From NCBI RefSeq assembly GCF_048569485.1, contig NC_134357.1:108360744-108424743 (forward strand): 64,000 nucleotides of DNA, read 5' to 3'. The translations under genes and the position numbers were made by a program. This document shows, one piece after another, positions 42,832-54,365 of the stretch; the first letter of the stretch is position 1, and the number at the start of each line of letters is the position of its first letter. The stretch comes from Anomaloglossus baeobatrachus (taxonomy: Eukaryota; Chordata; Amphibia; Anura; Aromobatidae). The notes under the pieces were generated by a model. The model searched no databases. It was not told the DNA's origin and saw only the letters and a program-made list of their open reading frames with translations.

Positions 42832-44766
42832 TTTTTGTCCGCCAGACAGGAGTCTGCAGAGAAGTGTGTTGTTTTTTGGGGGTTCTTTTGCACTGATGCA
42901 TCAGCTGATTGTATAAAAGCCGTTTATACAATCAGCTGTTGTGTCATGTGATTCAGGCCCTTGAACCTGACACATTATCTGATCGCTTTGCCTTCGAGCA
43001 AACCGATCAGATGATATTGGATCCGGATTGGACAGCGTGGAACCCTTGACCCAGGATTACTGCGGAGGGGGGTTCTTTACTTCAATCATGATGGAGTCCC
43101 TAATTATGTTGTGTTTTATTTCTAATAAAAATATTTTTCTGTGTGTTGTGTTTCATTTTTATCTGTACTAGAAATTCATGGTGGCCATGTCTAACAATGG
43201 CGTGACACCATGAATTTTTGGCTTAGGGTCAGTTGATAATATACAGCTAGCCCTAACCCCATTATTACCCAGCGAGCCACCCGTCACCAGGGCAGCTAAA
43301 AGAGTTGGATACAGCGCCAGAAGATGGCGCTTCTATGAAAGCGCCCTTTTCTGGGGTGGCTGCGGACTGCTTTTTGCAGCAGGGGTGCCCAGAAAGCTTG
43401 GGCACCCTGAGCTATGGATTCCAATCCCCAGCTGCCTAGTTGTACCTGGCTGGACACAAAAATTGGGCGAAGCCCACGTAATTTTTTTTTTAATTATTTC
43501 ATGAAATTCATGAAATATTTAAAAAAAAAAAGGGCTGCCCTATATTTTTGGTTTCCAGCTGGGTACAAATAGGCAGCTGGGGGTTGGGGGCAGCCCGTAG
43601 CTGCCTGCTGTACCTACCTAGCATACAAAAACATGGCGAAGCCCATGTAATTTTTTTGGGGAGCAAAAAACTCCTGCATACAGTCCTGGATGGAGTATGA
43701 TGAGCCTTGTATTCCTGCAGCTGTTGTCTGTCTGTATGGAGGAGAGCAGACAGCAGCTGCAGAATGACAAGGCTCAGCATACTCCATCCAGGACTGTATG
43801 CAGGAGTTTTTTGCCCACCCAAAAAATTACGTGGGCTTCGCCATATTTATGTATGCTAGCCAGGTACAGCAGGCACCTACGGGCTGCCCCCAAGCCCCAG
43901 CTACCTATTTGTACCCGGCTGGGAACCAAAAATATAGGGAAGCCCTTTTTTTTAATTATTTCACAAATTTCATGAACTAATTAAAAAAAAATCGATATGA
44001 ACTTCGCCCCATTTTTGTGTCCAGCCAGGTACAACTAGGCAGCTGGGGATTGGAATCCGCAGCACAGGTTGGCCTGAGCTTTCTGGGCCCCTCTGCTGTG
44101 AATTGTAGTACGCAGCCGCCCCAGAAAATGGCACTTTCATAGAAGCGCCATCATCTGGCGCTGTATCCAACTCTTCCAGCTGCCCTGATGCTGGGTGGCT
44201 TGCTGGGTAATTATGAGTTAATACTAGCTTTGTTTTACTAGCTAGTATTAAGCCAGAGATTCTTAATGTCAGGCAAGTTTGACCCGGCCATTAAGAATCT
44301 CCAATAAAGGGTTAAAAAAAAGACACCACACAGTGAAAAAATACTTTAATAGAAATAAATACACATACACACTAAGAGACTCCATGTTTATTACTCCCTG
44401 TCAGCCCTCCACGATCCATGGTCTTCTGTCTTCTTTCTCCTTCATCCCATGAAGCTCTGCTACATCAGCAGCGCTTTATGGGGGAAGACGCTGCTGCTTC
44501 CCGTGCAGTCTTTTCACTCCGTGAGTGAGCTGAGGCTGCTGGCTGTAAGCGGTGACACCGGTGGCAGGCGCGTTGCTATAGCAACGGTGATCTCCGTTAA
44601 TGACCGGCTGTGGCAGCCGGTCAATAACGGAACGGGGAAGCAGAACGGGGAGCCGACCATGTGCCAGAGCATCTCGCCGGTACACGGGGATGCACAAACG
44701 AGCACTGCGTACCGGACAGATGCACTGACCGGACCTAGCAATGACATCTAACCATGTGACCAATCT

Positions 44767-46021
44767 TTGGGGGTGCCTGTCAGGCCTTGTTTGACATTGG
44801 CTTGCTTGCATCCCATAGTACGGATATTCCGCGTGTGCATGTGTCCAAAACATTGACATCTAGATGACTGGACATCTATATAAAGAAATTTAATGATTTG
44901 TGAGACATTATCTGCCTCACTGGACACATTCATACGTGGAATTTTGGAGATTTTATAATATACAGCATGTGCGCGCGGGGTTGCAGACCGCGTGATGTAT
45001 GTGTACATGTAACTGTCGATATCTGTGTATACTTGCCGATGGCTCTATAGAAGGTTGGCGTAATACGTTCGCTATGAGCATGTGATGGAGATCTGTCACT
45101 TTATATGCATATGAATAAGTGCAGTTCAACTTTTGCATCCTTTTTATGCTCATATATGACGTACGCCACCACAGTATGTATGTATCACGTCTTACTATGA
45201 TCTAATATGCATTCCCATACTGCAAGCTATTACCCGTGTGGCCAGGGCTCCACTCACCATGTTATCCGGGGGCCGCTCTGTGATCATGCGCTGTGCAGAC
45301 TCCATGGATGACGCGCCACTAGAGCGAGTGACATGGGGGCGGGACTTCGGTCCAGTCTCCATGGACACTCTACGTCACAGGGACGCGTACCGCGTGATAC
45401 GCGGTCACGTGGACTGCTGACGTGCTCGCAGTGCGACTCACCCATGGGACGCTCATCATGACGCTCGGAGCGCCCGATACCGGTAATTGACCATCAGCTG
45501 GGAGTAATTCCACGTAGTATATCTAAGGCACACACTACATCCCTGACATGCCTCCTGACGAAACCTGAAGCGGTGAAACGCGCGTCGAGGTGGGAGTGGC
45601 TACACGAGCAGGTGCTTACCGCTAGACACATGGCTGCAGGTAACTTACCACAAAAGTCCTGTATCATATTAGGGGCATACTAGTAGATTACGTTAGAGAC
45701 TGCTGAGTGGCTGTGCATCTCTATTATGTACGGATGTACAAGTGTTGGTAATTTCTAATAAACTGTGAGTAACTTGATACCATCAGCACGCTCAGTGTTA
45801 ATCATAGCCCGCAGGTAATCAGCCTTTATATATGTGGCTGCGGACTGCACTGGTCCCGTGTAGTCACCCTTAGTAGTGCGACTTTTTCCCTATTTCCATA
45901 TCCGTGTAGCCTTTATCTAATATTATGTACTGTCACACTTTTATATGTATGTTTTTGTAATATGTAATAAATTGAGCATGATTATACTGATATATCTGCT
46001 TTGTGGACCTGATATTGTTGT
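44767..46021 (+). mobile_element. Retroposon-like insert with 15-bp target duplication
   Basis: CCATGTGACCAATCT flanks it on both sides (44752-44766, 46022-46036). Copy 1 of the host element carries one related copy of this site without an insert (CCATGTGACCAGTCT, 16313-16327). The 1255-bp insert has no TIRs, no long ORF and no poly(A). It has TAATAAACTG and TAATAAATTG near its right end and a hammerhead-like fold at 45549-45592. The long duplication points to target-primed reverse transcription; no family is recognised. Confidence 0.7.
45549..45592 (+). ncRNA. Hammerhead-like ribozyme motif
   Basis: Stem I: TGCCTC (45549-45554) pairs with GAGGTG (45587-45592), including two G-U pairs. The core CTGACGA is at 45555-45561. 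Stem II: ACC (45563-45565) pairs with GGT (45572-45574). GAAA is at 45575-45578. Stem III: ACG (45578-45580) pairs with CGT (45583-45585) over a 2-nt loop. C at 45586 follows as the cleavage-site base, giving GUC. Every conserved hammerhead element is present in the right order (type I). The single departure is one extra A between CUGACGA and stem II. Whether it cleaves is unknown. Confidence 0.5.
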
Positions 46022-46364
46022 CCATGTGACCAATCTGTAGCCAATGAGATAATAGACACATGACTGGTCACATGCTTTTTTTGACGTCACGGAAGGTCCT
46101 ATCATCTGTGCTGGTTACCGGGAGGACGCAGCGATTATCGGACGGAAAAGCGGCGGGAGACAGAGTGCAGGACACGTCCCGGGGACAGGTAAGTGTTATG
46201 GCAATGTTTATTAACTGTATGTGTACATTTATAATGTGTTATTATGTGTTTGTGATTCCCTCTCATTGTTTTCAATGAGGTTCGAGAGGTTCGTCGAGCG
46301 GCCTCCGTTCGACGAACCAAACCGAACTCAAGCCTCTAGAGGCTGGCTCATTTCTAGTCATGTA

Positions 46365-46712
46365 CCTTCACTATAAAGCCCTCAGTCTTCAGCACAAAAC
46401 GAAATCCTTCTGTTTTCCATCTTGAAGATCATAGACGAATATTTTCATTTCACACCAATATCTATAGAATTTATTTTATCCAGAAAAAGACTTCAACGCC
46501 CTCTAACTGCCTGTGTCTTATAACTATCGCACCTCATGACCTCAGAAACTGAGACATGCTTATATTCCGCTGACCTTCGGCCCTCAGTGGCATCAATGTC
46601 CTTTGCTCCTACTACACCATTTTACTGATTATCTCTGACCACACTAAAACCAACTGGGGGTGTGTGGTAACTGGATCCTACAAATCGGATTTAATTAATT
46701 TTCCTATGTGAC
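46365..46712. other. Unassigned sequence
   Basis: Between hAT-like copy 2 and the next composite element. No gene or clear repeat is seen. Confidence 0.45.
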
Positions 46713-47564
46713 CAGGGTCGGACTGGGGTGTCTGAGGCCCACAGGGGGAATTGACTCTAGGGGGCCAGCCTACAGCGATATACAAATACCTGTTAGCTGT
46801 GATCCCCATTATAGTGGAGTGTTGACTGTAAAACATAGACAGCTCCTGCACATCTACTGTGCACCATAATAGATGTTTACATTAAATGGGTTTTTTGGTG
46901 AAAACAAGTTATCACAGATCCGATCTACAGGTTAGGTAGGTGATAACTTATTGATCGGTGGAATTCGACCGGTGGAAACCGCACCAATCACTTTGATGTC
47001 TGAAAGAGCACTTTTATCCCCATTATAAAATACAGTGGCAGGTCAGATATGTGACCGCAGCGCCATTCATCCTCTTTGGGGCTTCCAGAAAAAGCCAAGA
47101 ACAGCACTCATAGCCACTGAGGGAATGAATGGATCAGGGGTTGAGTCATACATGAGCTCTACTCTATTGGAGATAAAAATTCCACATTTTGCCAATCAAT
47201 GCAGGTCCCAGCAGTCGTACCCCCACTAATAAATAAGATACCACTGATTCTTAGGCCATGTTCACATTTTCAGTATTTGGTCAGTAATATGTTACATCAG
47301 TTTTTGTAAGCCAAAATCAGGAGTGGGTGAAAAATAGTAGTGCCATGTTTCTCTTATACTTTTCCTTTGATTTTACCACTCCTGGTTTTGGCTACAAATA
47401 CTGCTGTAAGATTCTGACCAACTATTCAACGTGTGCATGTGGCGTTAGAATAGCCGATTACTTATTTTCTGTGAGAGAGAGGTTAAACATTCAAGTATTT
47501 AATCTCTTTTGGAAATTAAGAAGCTTCCACATATTGATATCAGAGAAAAAACGTGACCTCCATA

Positions 47565-48704
47565 TGTCCCGCTCCGGTATTGGCCGGGCCACTGGGATCC
47601 GGGATCGTGGCTCGAGTGGGGTTCTGGACACGGCTTGACAGACACTTTTACCTTTAGAAAGGGGGTATTTACAGGGGAGAAGTTTGTGACGCCACCTGCG
47701 GGTTGCGGTAATGGGAGTACCACCGCTGCTGGAGGGAGTACCGGGGCATATGGCGTGGGGCAGCAAGGTGTCAGTCCCTCCACAAGAAGGCCCCGGACTC
47801 AGGGTTTTTTTTGGTGGATATGGTGGTTATTTGGGAGGACAGGGTGCAGGGATCAGGGTACTCACTGCGGTAGTCATGGTGCTGGATGAGGATTATAAAG
47901 TAGACGCACATACTTTGGTAAACCAAAGTCTCTGTGCACCGCTGCCACTGCGGGGAGCCGGTCCAGGTATCCGCTCCCACCGGTGTCACTTGGTAATCTG
48001 GACCCTGTCTCCGTGCACAATTTTCAGTTGTCTGTTGTGGCCCCTTGGCTTGAAGCTGTTGGGGCCTCGCTACCCATGTGTAGTGTAGCTGTGCTTTTGA
48101 TGGCTGGCCCTTGGGATTTCAGTGGGTTACTTTATCTGGAAAACCCTATCCCCACGTTGTGCTGATGCCTTCAATCTCTGAGCTCTTAGAAAAGTTTGTG
48201 AAGATACTCTCCCTCCCAGGTTAATTATCAGGACGTTGAATTGGTTCCTGACCTAGGGTCCTGTACCCCGTCGTGCTCAGTACTGGTTTCTTTATTGGGC
48301 TTCTAATGCTGACAGTCCTCTAAGACTATGAACGTCGCACCCCTTTCCAATGTCACTGCTACTGGTCCCAGACTCCTGTGGCCCCAGACCACCGTCTGCG
48401 ACCCAACCTAGGTCTCGCTCCCCGGGGGCTACTACTCCCAGCTCCTCACTTTCTGTGGGCTCTCACTGAACTGTCTTGGTCCCCTCCCACCAGTCTGCCT
48501 GACCCCAAGGTGGGCGGCCCTATTCCAGCTTGAGCAACCCACTGGTGTGTCTGACAGGTTTGATGTGAGGTGTGGTTGGGATTTGTGGTGCTGATGGAGG
48601 TGACACCGGTTGTTGGGAACCTGGAACCATGGGGGGTAGGTCCTGCTCCCTGGGGGGCAGGATGTAGTTCCCTGTAGCACCCTGATATAGTCAGGGGCAC
48701 TACA
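47565..48704 (-). mobile_element. Solo LTR with CATA duplication
   Basis: On the minus strand it starts TGTAGTGCCCCTGACTATAT and ends near GGGACA. It is flanked by CATA on both sides (47561-47564, 48705-48708). It contains GTTTGTGACGCCACCTGCGG, a module related to the other GC-rich LTRs in the window (GTGACGCCACCCACGG). There is no internal region, so it is a recombined relic. Confidence 0.7.
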
Positions 48705-48769
48705 CATACACAACACAATGCACTATACCAAGATCAATAATACCACATACATGGGAGAAATACCATCAG

Positions 48770-49265
48770 TCTGCCACACCATGACCAGACAACATGTTAC
48801 CACCACATAGTGACCGAATATAGCCACATGCAAGGGAGAAATAGCACCACACAGTGACCAGACCACAAATTACCACCACACAGTGACCAAATGCAACCAC
48901 ATAGAAGGGTCAAATACTAACATCCCATTACCAGACCCCATAGTGACCGAATAATACTATAATAATGATCATGACTAAAAACCACAATATTAATAACACT
49001 AATATTGCCATAAGTGCCATTATGCACAGGTGCTCTGTATATAGTGTTAGTGTACTAGTAATACAGTGATCACTTGTGACTTTATAGATAGGAATTCTGT
49101 ATATAGTGTACAGGCAATACAGTGATCACAGCTTACTTTATAGACAGGAGCTCTGTATATAGTGTATAGTGTGTACATGTAATACAGTGATCATCAGTGA
49201 CATTATACACAGAAGCTCTGTATATAGTGTGTGTGTGTGTGTACATGTAATACACTGACTTACCA
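48770..49265 (+). repeat. Degenerate tandem repeats
   Basis: First a ~45-60-bp degenerate unit with CCACACAGTGACCAGACCAC and ACCACATAGTGACCGAAT (48770-48960). Then about four ~65-bp units containing CTCTGTATATAGTGT and AATACAGTGATCA (49025-49265). No gene is seen. Confidence 0.6.
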
Positions 49266-49451
49266 GTGACCTCTCTTGAAATTATTCATCTTCACTTTTA
49301 CTCTTTTCACTTCTTCCTGCCATGACTTGATTCTGTAGAAAATAACAGTCACCTATAGCTGATCGCTTCCAAAGCACATTCCACACTTTTCCCCCAATTT
49401 ATACACTACCTCAGACTTTTGTTTCCCCCATGGAAGACAGTATCCTCAAAA

Positions 49452-49465
49452 TTAAATTATTATTA

Positions 49466-49506
<41 letters not shown>

Positions 49507-49525
49507 AATAATAATAAATTAAAAA
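49452..49525 (+). repeat. (ATT)n / (AAT)n microsatellite
   Basis: ATT units that switch to ATA/AAT units at about 49504. Confidence 0.85.
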
Positions 49526-49548
49526 ATGTTTATATTATAGTAATTACA

Positions 49549-49760
49549 TCCTGGCCCCCTTTATTTAATAATGACCCCCATCCTGGCTCACTTTATTTAA
49601 TAATGTCCCCCATCCTGGCTCCCTTTATTTAATGTTTCCCATCCTGGCCCATTTTTTAATGTCCCCATCCTGGCCCCCTTTATTTAATAATGTCTTCCAT
49701 CCTAGACCCCTATGTTCGCCCATCCTGGGCCCCTATATTCCTCCTCCCTGGGTCACTAAA
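49549..49760 (+). repeat. ~35-bp degenerate tandem repeat
   Basis: Five to seven units of the type CATCCTGGCCCCCTTTATTT + AATAATGTCCCC, decaying rightwards. Confidence 0.7.
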
Positions 49761-49844
49761 CTGCCCCATCCTGGGTTACTATATCCACTACCCTGTCCAT
49801 TCACAGAGGGAGAACAAGAAGGTTATTTTCACCTTCCTGCACTC

Positions 49845-50153
49845 CCCAGCATGTGTGTGCATGTGCCTGTGTGTCTATGTATGTGTGCATGCATGTGCCT
49901 ATGTGTCTACACATGTGTGCATAAATATGAAGACACACAGGCACATGCATGCACACATGTGTAGACATACAGGCATATTCATGCACACATATGTAGATAC
50001 ACAGGCAAATGATTGCACACATATGTAGACACACAGGCACATGCACACAAACAGGCACACATACGTAGATGCACAGGCACATGCTTGCACACACATACGT
50101 GAATGCACATGCATGCACACAAACGTAGACATACAGACACATGCATGCACACA
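49845..50153 (+). repeat. CA/TG-rich tandem repeat, left part
   Basis: Units of about 24-26 bp with ACACATGTGTAGACACACAG and GCACATGCATGCACACA. The same array resumes at 51770 and runs to about 51975. The Tc1 element split one array. Confidence 0.85.
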
Positions 50154-50155
50154 TA

Positions 50156-51767
50156 CAGTACAAAACAAATGTTTGGACACACCTTCTCATTCATAGAGTT
50201 TTCTTTATTTCATGAAATTGTAGATTCACATTGAAGGCATCAAAACTATGAATTAATACATGTGGAATGAAATACTTAACAAAAAGCATGGAAAGAACTG
50301 AAAATATGTCTTATATTCTAGGTTCTTCAAAGTAGCCACCTTTTGTTTTGATTACTGCTTTGCACACTCTTGGCATTCTCTTGTCTTGATTAGCTTAAAG
50401 AGGTAGTCACCGGAAATGGTCTTCCAACAGTCTTGAAGGAGTTCCCAGAGATGCTTAGCACTTGTTGGCCCTTTTGCCTTCACTCTGTGGTCCAGATCAC
50501 CCCAAACCATCTCAATTGGGTTCAGGTCTGGTGACTGTGGAGGTCAGGTTATCTGGCGTAGCATCCCATCACTCTCCTTCTTAGTCAAATAGCCCTTATA
50601 CAGCCTGGAGGTGTGTTTGGGGTCATTGTCCTGTTGAAAAATAAATGATGGTCCAACTAAACGGAAACCGGATGGAATAGCATGCCGCTGCAAGATGCTG
50701 TGGCAGCCAAGCTGGTTCAGTATGCCTTCAATATTTAATAAATCACCAACAGTGTCAGCAGCAAAGCACCCCCACACCATCACACCTCCTCCCCCATGCT
50801 TCATGGTGGGAACCAGGCATGTAGAATCCATCCGGTCACCTTTTCTGACACGGTGGTTGGATCCAAAGTCTCAAATTTGGACTCACCAGACCAAAGCAGA
50901 GATTTCCACTGGTCTAATGTCCATTCTTTGTGTTCTTTATCCCAAACAAGTCTCTTCTGCTTGTTGCCTGTCCTTAGCAGTGGTTTCCTAACAGCTATTT
51001 TACAATGAAGGCCTGCTGCACAAAGTCTCCTCTTAACAGTTGTTCTAGAGATGTGTCTGCTGGTAGAACTCAGTGTAGCATTGACCTGGTCTCTAATCTG
51101 AGCTGCTGTTAACCTGCAATTTCTGAGGCTGGTGACTCAGATAAACTTACCCTCCTCAGCAGAGGTGACTCTTGGTCTTCCTTTCCTGGGACGGTCCTCA
51201 TTTGAGCCAGTTTCTTTGTAGTGTTTGATGGTTTTTGCCACTGCACTTGGGGACACTTTCAAAGTTTTCCAAAATTTTTTGGACTGACTGACCTCCATTT
51301 CTTAAAGTAATGATGGCCACTCGTTTTTCTTTAATTAGCTGCTTTTTTCTTGCCATAATACAAATTCTAACAGTCTATTCAGTAGGACTATCAGCTGTGT
51401 ATCCACCAGACTTCTGCACAACACAACTGATGGTCCCAACCCCATTTATAAGGCAAGAAATACCACTTATTAAACCTGACAGGGCACACCTGTGAAGTGA
51501 AAACCATTTCTGGTGACTACCTCTTGAAGCTCATCAAGAGAATGCCAAGAGTGTGCAAAGCAGTAATCAAAGCAAAAGGTGGCTACTTTGAAGAACTTAG
51601 AATATAAGACATATTTTCAGTTGTTTCACACTGTTTTGTTAAGTATTTCATTCCACATGTGTTAATTCATAGTTTTGATGCCTTCAATGTGAATCCACAA
51701 TTTTCAGAGTCATGAAAATAAAGAAAACTCTTTGAATGAGGTGTGTCCAAACTTTTGTTCTGTACTG
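50156..51767 (-). mobile_element. Tc1-like DNA transposon, inactive
   Basis: TA at 50154-50155 and 51768-51769 is the target duplication. Terminal inverted repeats of about 230 bp begin CAGTACAAAACAAATGTTTG (left) and CAGTACAGAACAAAAGTTTG (right, inverted). The transposase runs on the minus strand from MARKKQLIKEKRVAIITLRN near 51355. It then has a one-base insertion after QSVQKI and a stop in the KFI*VTS segment. The first catalytic Asp is replaced by Gly in WSGESKFE (codon 50885-50887). A further stop precedes the longest intact piece, 50831-50544, which contains VMVWGCF and QQDNDPKHTS (second Asp). IEMVWGDLD with the third catalytic Glu follows after another stop. The element is non-autonomous now but its ends look usable. 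Confidence 0.92.
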
Positions 51768-51769
51768 TA

Positions 51770-51975
51770 CATAGACACAGACACATACATGCACACACAC
51801 GAACGCAGTGAGGCACATACACAGACAAGCACAAATTCATAGACATACAGGCACACGCATGTACACACATGCACAAGAACGCAGACAGGCATATGCACAT
51901 GCATGTAGGCACATGCACACAAACATGTACAAGAACGCAGACAGGCACAACCACTAATGTACAGACATACAGAAC
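51770..51975 (+). repeat. CA/TG-rich tandem repeat, right part
   Basis: Continuation of the array at 49845-50153 (AGACATACAGGCACACGCAT, AAGAACGCAGACAGGCA) on the other side of the Tc1 insertion. Confidence 0.8.
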
Positions 51976-52160
51976 AATTGCAGACTCAGTGCAGCTCTGG
52001 CTGACATAGAAAAGGCGGCCCTGGCACAGCCACTGATAAAGCCACCCAGGGACCCCTGGCTTAGCCCAGCCCATAATTAAGCAGCCTATAAGAAGCACTG
52101 CGGACCCGAGTGCTTCTTATTGGCTGGCCCGGATGGCCAGTCCGACTCTGTCCTTAATTA

Positions 52161-52744
52161 AGGGTGCTTTACACGCTGCAACATCGCTAACGATATATCG
52201 TCGGGGTCACGGTGTTTGTGATGCACATCCGGCGTCGTTAGCGACATCGCAGCGTGTGACAACTAGGAGCGACGATCATCGATCGCAAAAACGGCAAAAA
52301 TCGTTGATCATTCACACGTCTCTCCTAATCATAATGTCTTTGGTGTTTCATTCCGCAGGTTGTTTTTCATTCCTGCAGCACCACACATCGCTGTGTGTGA
52401 CACCGTAGGAACGACAAACATCATCCTACCTGCATACACCGGAAAGGAGGAAGGAAGTAGGTGGGCGGCATGTTTCATCTCCTCGCCTCCTCTTCTATTG
52501 GGCGGCCGTTTTGTGACGCCGCTGTGACGTCGCTGTGATGCCAAACGCACCTCCCCCTTGAAGGAGGGATTGTTCGGTGGTCACAGCGACGTCGCTGAAC
52601 AGGTATGTGCGTGTGACGCTGCTGTAGCGATATTCTTCGCTACAGCAGCGATTACCACATGTCGCACGAACGACGGGGGGTGGGTGCTATCGCTCGCGAC
52701 ATCGCTAGCAATCGCTAGCGATGTCGCAGCGTGTAAAGCACCCT
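52161..52744. mobile_element. Harbinger-like MITE, copy F
   Basis: Perfect terminal repeats AGGGTGCTTTACACGCTGC / GCAGCGTGTAAAGCACCCT, flanked by TTA on both sides (52158-52160, 52745-52747). The interior is palindromic with CGATGTCG- and TCCTATTGGGCGGCC-like modules. This is the clearest example of the TWA target preference in the window. Confidence 0.82.
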
Positions 52745-52747
52745 TTA

Positions 52748-53500
52748 GGCCTCATTCAAATGTCAGTTTTTTCACAAACATGAAAAACTGACTGAGTTTC
52801 ATTGGTGATATTCATTTCAGTTTCATCAGATTTTCATCAGATTGTCAGCAGGTTTTGATTAGTGTTTCATCAGTTTTTTCCACTGATGAGAAGATAAAAA
52901 AGAGTTTCTCCATCTTCTTCCATCTATCAGTTAATATACACTGATGGAATGCGAAACCTGTCAGTTTATCCACTGATCCAAAAGCATCTTTTTAGGGCGG
53001 CCTATCACACTCCCTAGCCAAACTAATTTCACCTAATCACTCTATAACTTCTCAGAACATAACCCCACGTCAAGCTCCATGGCACCCAAATGCATCTCAC
53101 GGCTCTAGCCAACTGGTCCAAGAAGCCATTATCTATCCCCCATGATATGGCTGGATTGTCACTGTAAATAAGCAGTTGTACCTTGCCCCTCCCCCCATCT
53201 CATTGTAGATTGTAAGCTCTCACGAGCAGGGTTGCCTTTATTCCTTTTAAATATTGCATCTTCTATAATTGTTACTTGTTTGTATATGTTTATGTATATG
53301 ATATGTTTATGTATTTGAGCCTCCTGAATTGTAAAGCGCTGCGGAATATGTTGGCACTATAGAAATAAAGATTATTATTATTATTATCCAAAGAATTGCA
53401 TTGCTGTTTTTGATCTGAACTGCAGATTAAAATCAGAAATGTTTCCGCAATTTTACACGGACCATTCTGACGTGTGAACAACCCCACAGCCTATCATAGG
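52748..53500. mobile_element. MITE (GGCCTCATTCAAATGTCAG) split by a LINE fragment
   Basis: The left end GGCCTCATTCAAATGTCAGT and the right end CTGACGTGTGAACAA are worn inverted matches. Inside are repeats of CATCAGATTTTCATCAGA and CACTGATGG. The LINE fragment at about 52985-53393 separates the halves; ATCCAAAAG and ATCCAAAGA at its edges may be its target duplication. Confidence 0.5.
52985..53393 (+). mobile_element. L2/CR1-like LINE 3' end
   Basis: Same 3' UTR as the fragment at 1-1018: CATTGTAGATTGTAAGCTCT, GAGCAGGGTTGCCTTTATTC, AAAGCGCTGCGGAATATGTT, then an ATT tail. Heavily 5'-truncated, no reading frame. Confidence 0.75.
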
Positions 53501-53529
53501 TACAAGTGCTATCCATGGTCTATGACAGG

Positions 53530-54135
53530 TCAGTGTATATGAGACTGAGCACTAGTTGAGTAGCCCTAGATAGACATTGAGTGCAAGTTTATTTCTCCCG
53601 GGAAGGTGAAACGCATTGGGAGGGATTTGGGGCAGTCATAGGATTAGCCACAATGAAGGCCACTTGGGGACTGCCCTTGTCTGGGTGAGAGTTATCAAAA
53701 AATGAGGGTCAGTGTTCTTGCAGACAGTGTTAACTAGATTACTGTACCTCCAACACCACCGGACACACTGGGTTTCATCAAACAAACGCTTATACTTTTA
53801 ATCCACTTGATCATGGGTGAGATTATTCCATGTTTCTCCATTTACTACGGTAATATGTGTAACGTGTATGGGGTGGTAATCCTGACAATTTGGACCACTG
53901 TCCTGTTGGCTATCTATATTATCTCCTCCTCCAGCTAATTATTTTGGCCATTGTTCCACGTTTATGAATTGTTGTAGCAAACTGTGGTTTTGCACATTAT
54001 TATTCAATGAATGTATGGGGTCCTATTTGAGCACTGTCAACTGTATCCTGTGATTGTATAGGTATTTATGGTTGTGGTAAAATTCACACACTGCATTTTG
54101 TCACTGTGTGGGATACATTCCATCTGATATGATAT
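53530..54135 (+). repeat. Repeat with GGTGAAACGC box
   Basis: Contains CTCCC (from 53597) pairing with GGGAG around GGTGAAACGCATT, a worn form of the stem-plus-GAAACG box seen in the foldback elements. No ORF, TIR or target duplication is recognised, so the boundaries are approximate. Confidence 0.3.
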
Positions 54136-54275
54136 CATTTAATGATATGGCAAAATTTTCGGGCCCCCTTGGGACTCCGCCCAGGTTCCACCCCCGGCTC
54201 CACCTCCACCACTCAAACTTCCTACAGTCTCACTGCCACTCTTGCAAAAACATGTACGTATATACAGTATAATAG

Positions 54276-54280
<5 letters not shown>

Positions 54281-54310
<30 letters not shown>
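54281..54310. repeat. (TA)n microsatellite
   Basis: About fifteen AT dinucleotides, followed at 54311 by the outer end of a Tc1-like terminal repeat. Confidence 0.9.
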
Positions 54311-54314
<4 letters not shown>

Positions 54315-54365
54315 TCATGGCCAAAAGTGTTAGCACCCTTGAAATTGTTTCCCTAAGAAAATTAC
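54311..54365. mobile_element. Tc1-like terminal repeat fragment
   Basis: CAGTCATGGCCAAAAGTGTT followed by AGCACCCTTGAAATTGTTTC is a typical fish/frog Tc1 end. Only ~55 bp remain. Confidence 0.6.

Larger units (their letters stand above)
40999..46356. mobile_element. Non-autonomous hAT-like element, copy 2
   Basis: Flanked by GTCATGGA (40991-40998) and GTCATGTA (46357-46364), an 8-bp duplication with one change. The ends TAGAGTTGAGCGATG and inverted TAGAAATGAGCCAGC match copy 1, with the same GTTCGA-rich subterminal sequence and the same internal modules in the same order. The extra length comes mainly from a 1.25-kb retroposon at 44767-46021 and a longer C/T tract. No transposase. Confidence 0.75.
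46713..52150. mobile_element. hAT-like composite (CAGGGTCGGACTGG ends)
   Basis: The left end CAGGGTCGGACTGG (46713-46726) and the inverted right end CAGAGTCGGACTGG (52137-52150) differ at one base and begin CAGNG as hAT ends do. Flanking duplications are not recognisable. Between them lie a worn MITE (near 46880-47230), a solo LTR (47565-48704), several tandem repeats and a Tc1 element. It could be one old element loaded with later insertions, or two unrelated ends. Confidence 0.4.

Noticed and set aside
49690-50194. Cys/Val-rich frames around the CA-rich array
   Set aside because: Translation of a CA/TG tandem repeat.
53597-53630. Another hammerhead-like motif (GGTGAAACGC flanked by CTCCC/GGGAG)
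   Set aside because: The CTGANGA core is absent; only the GAAACG box and an outer stem remain, so it is not listed as a ribozyme.
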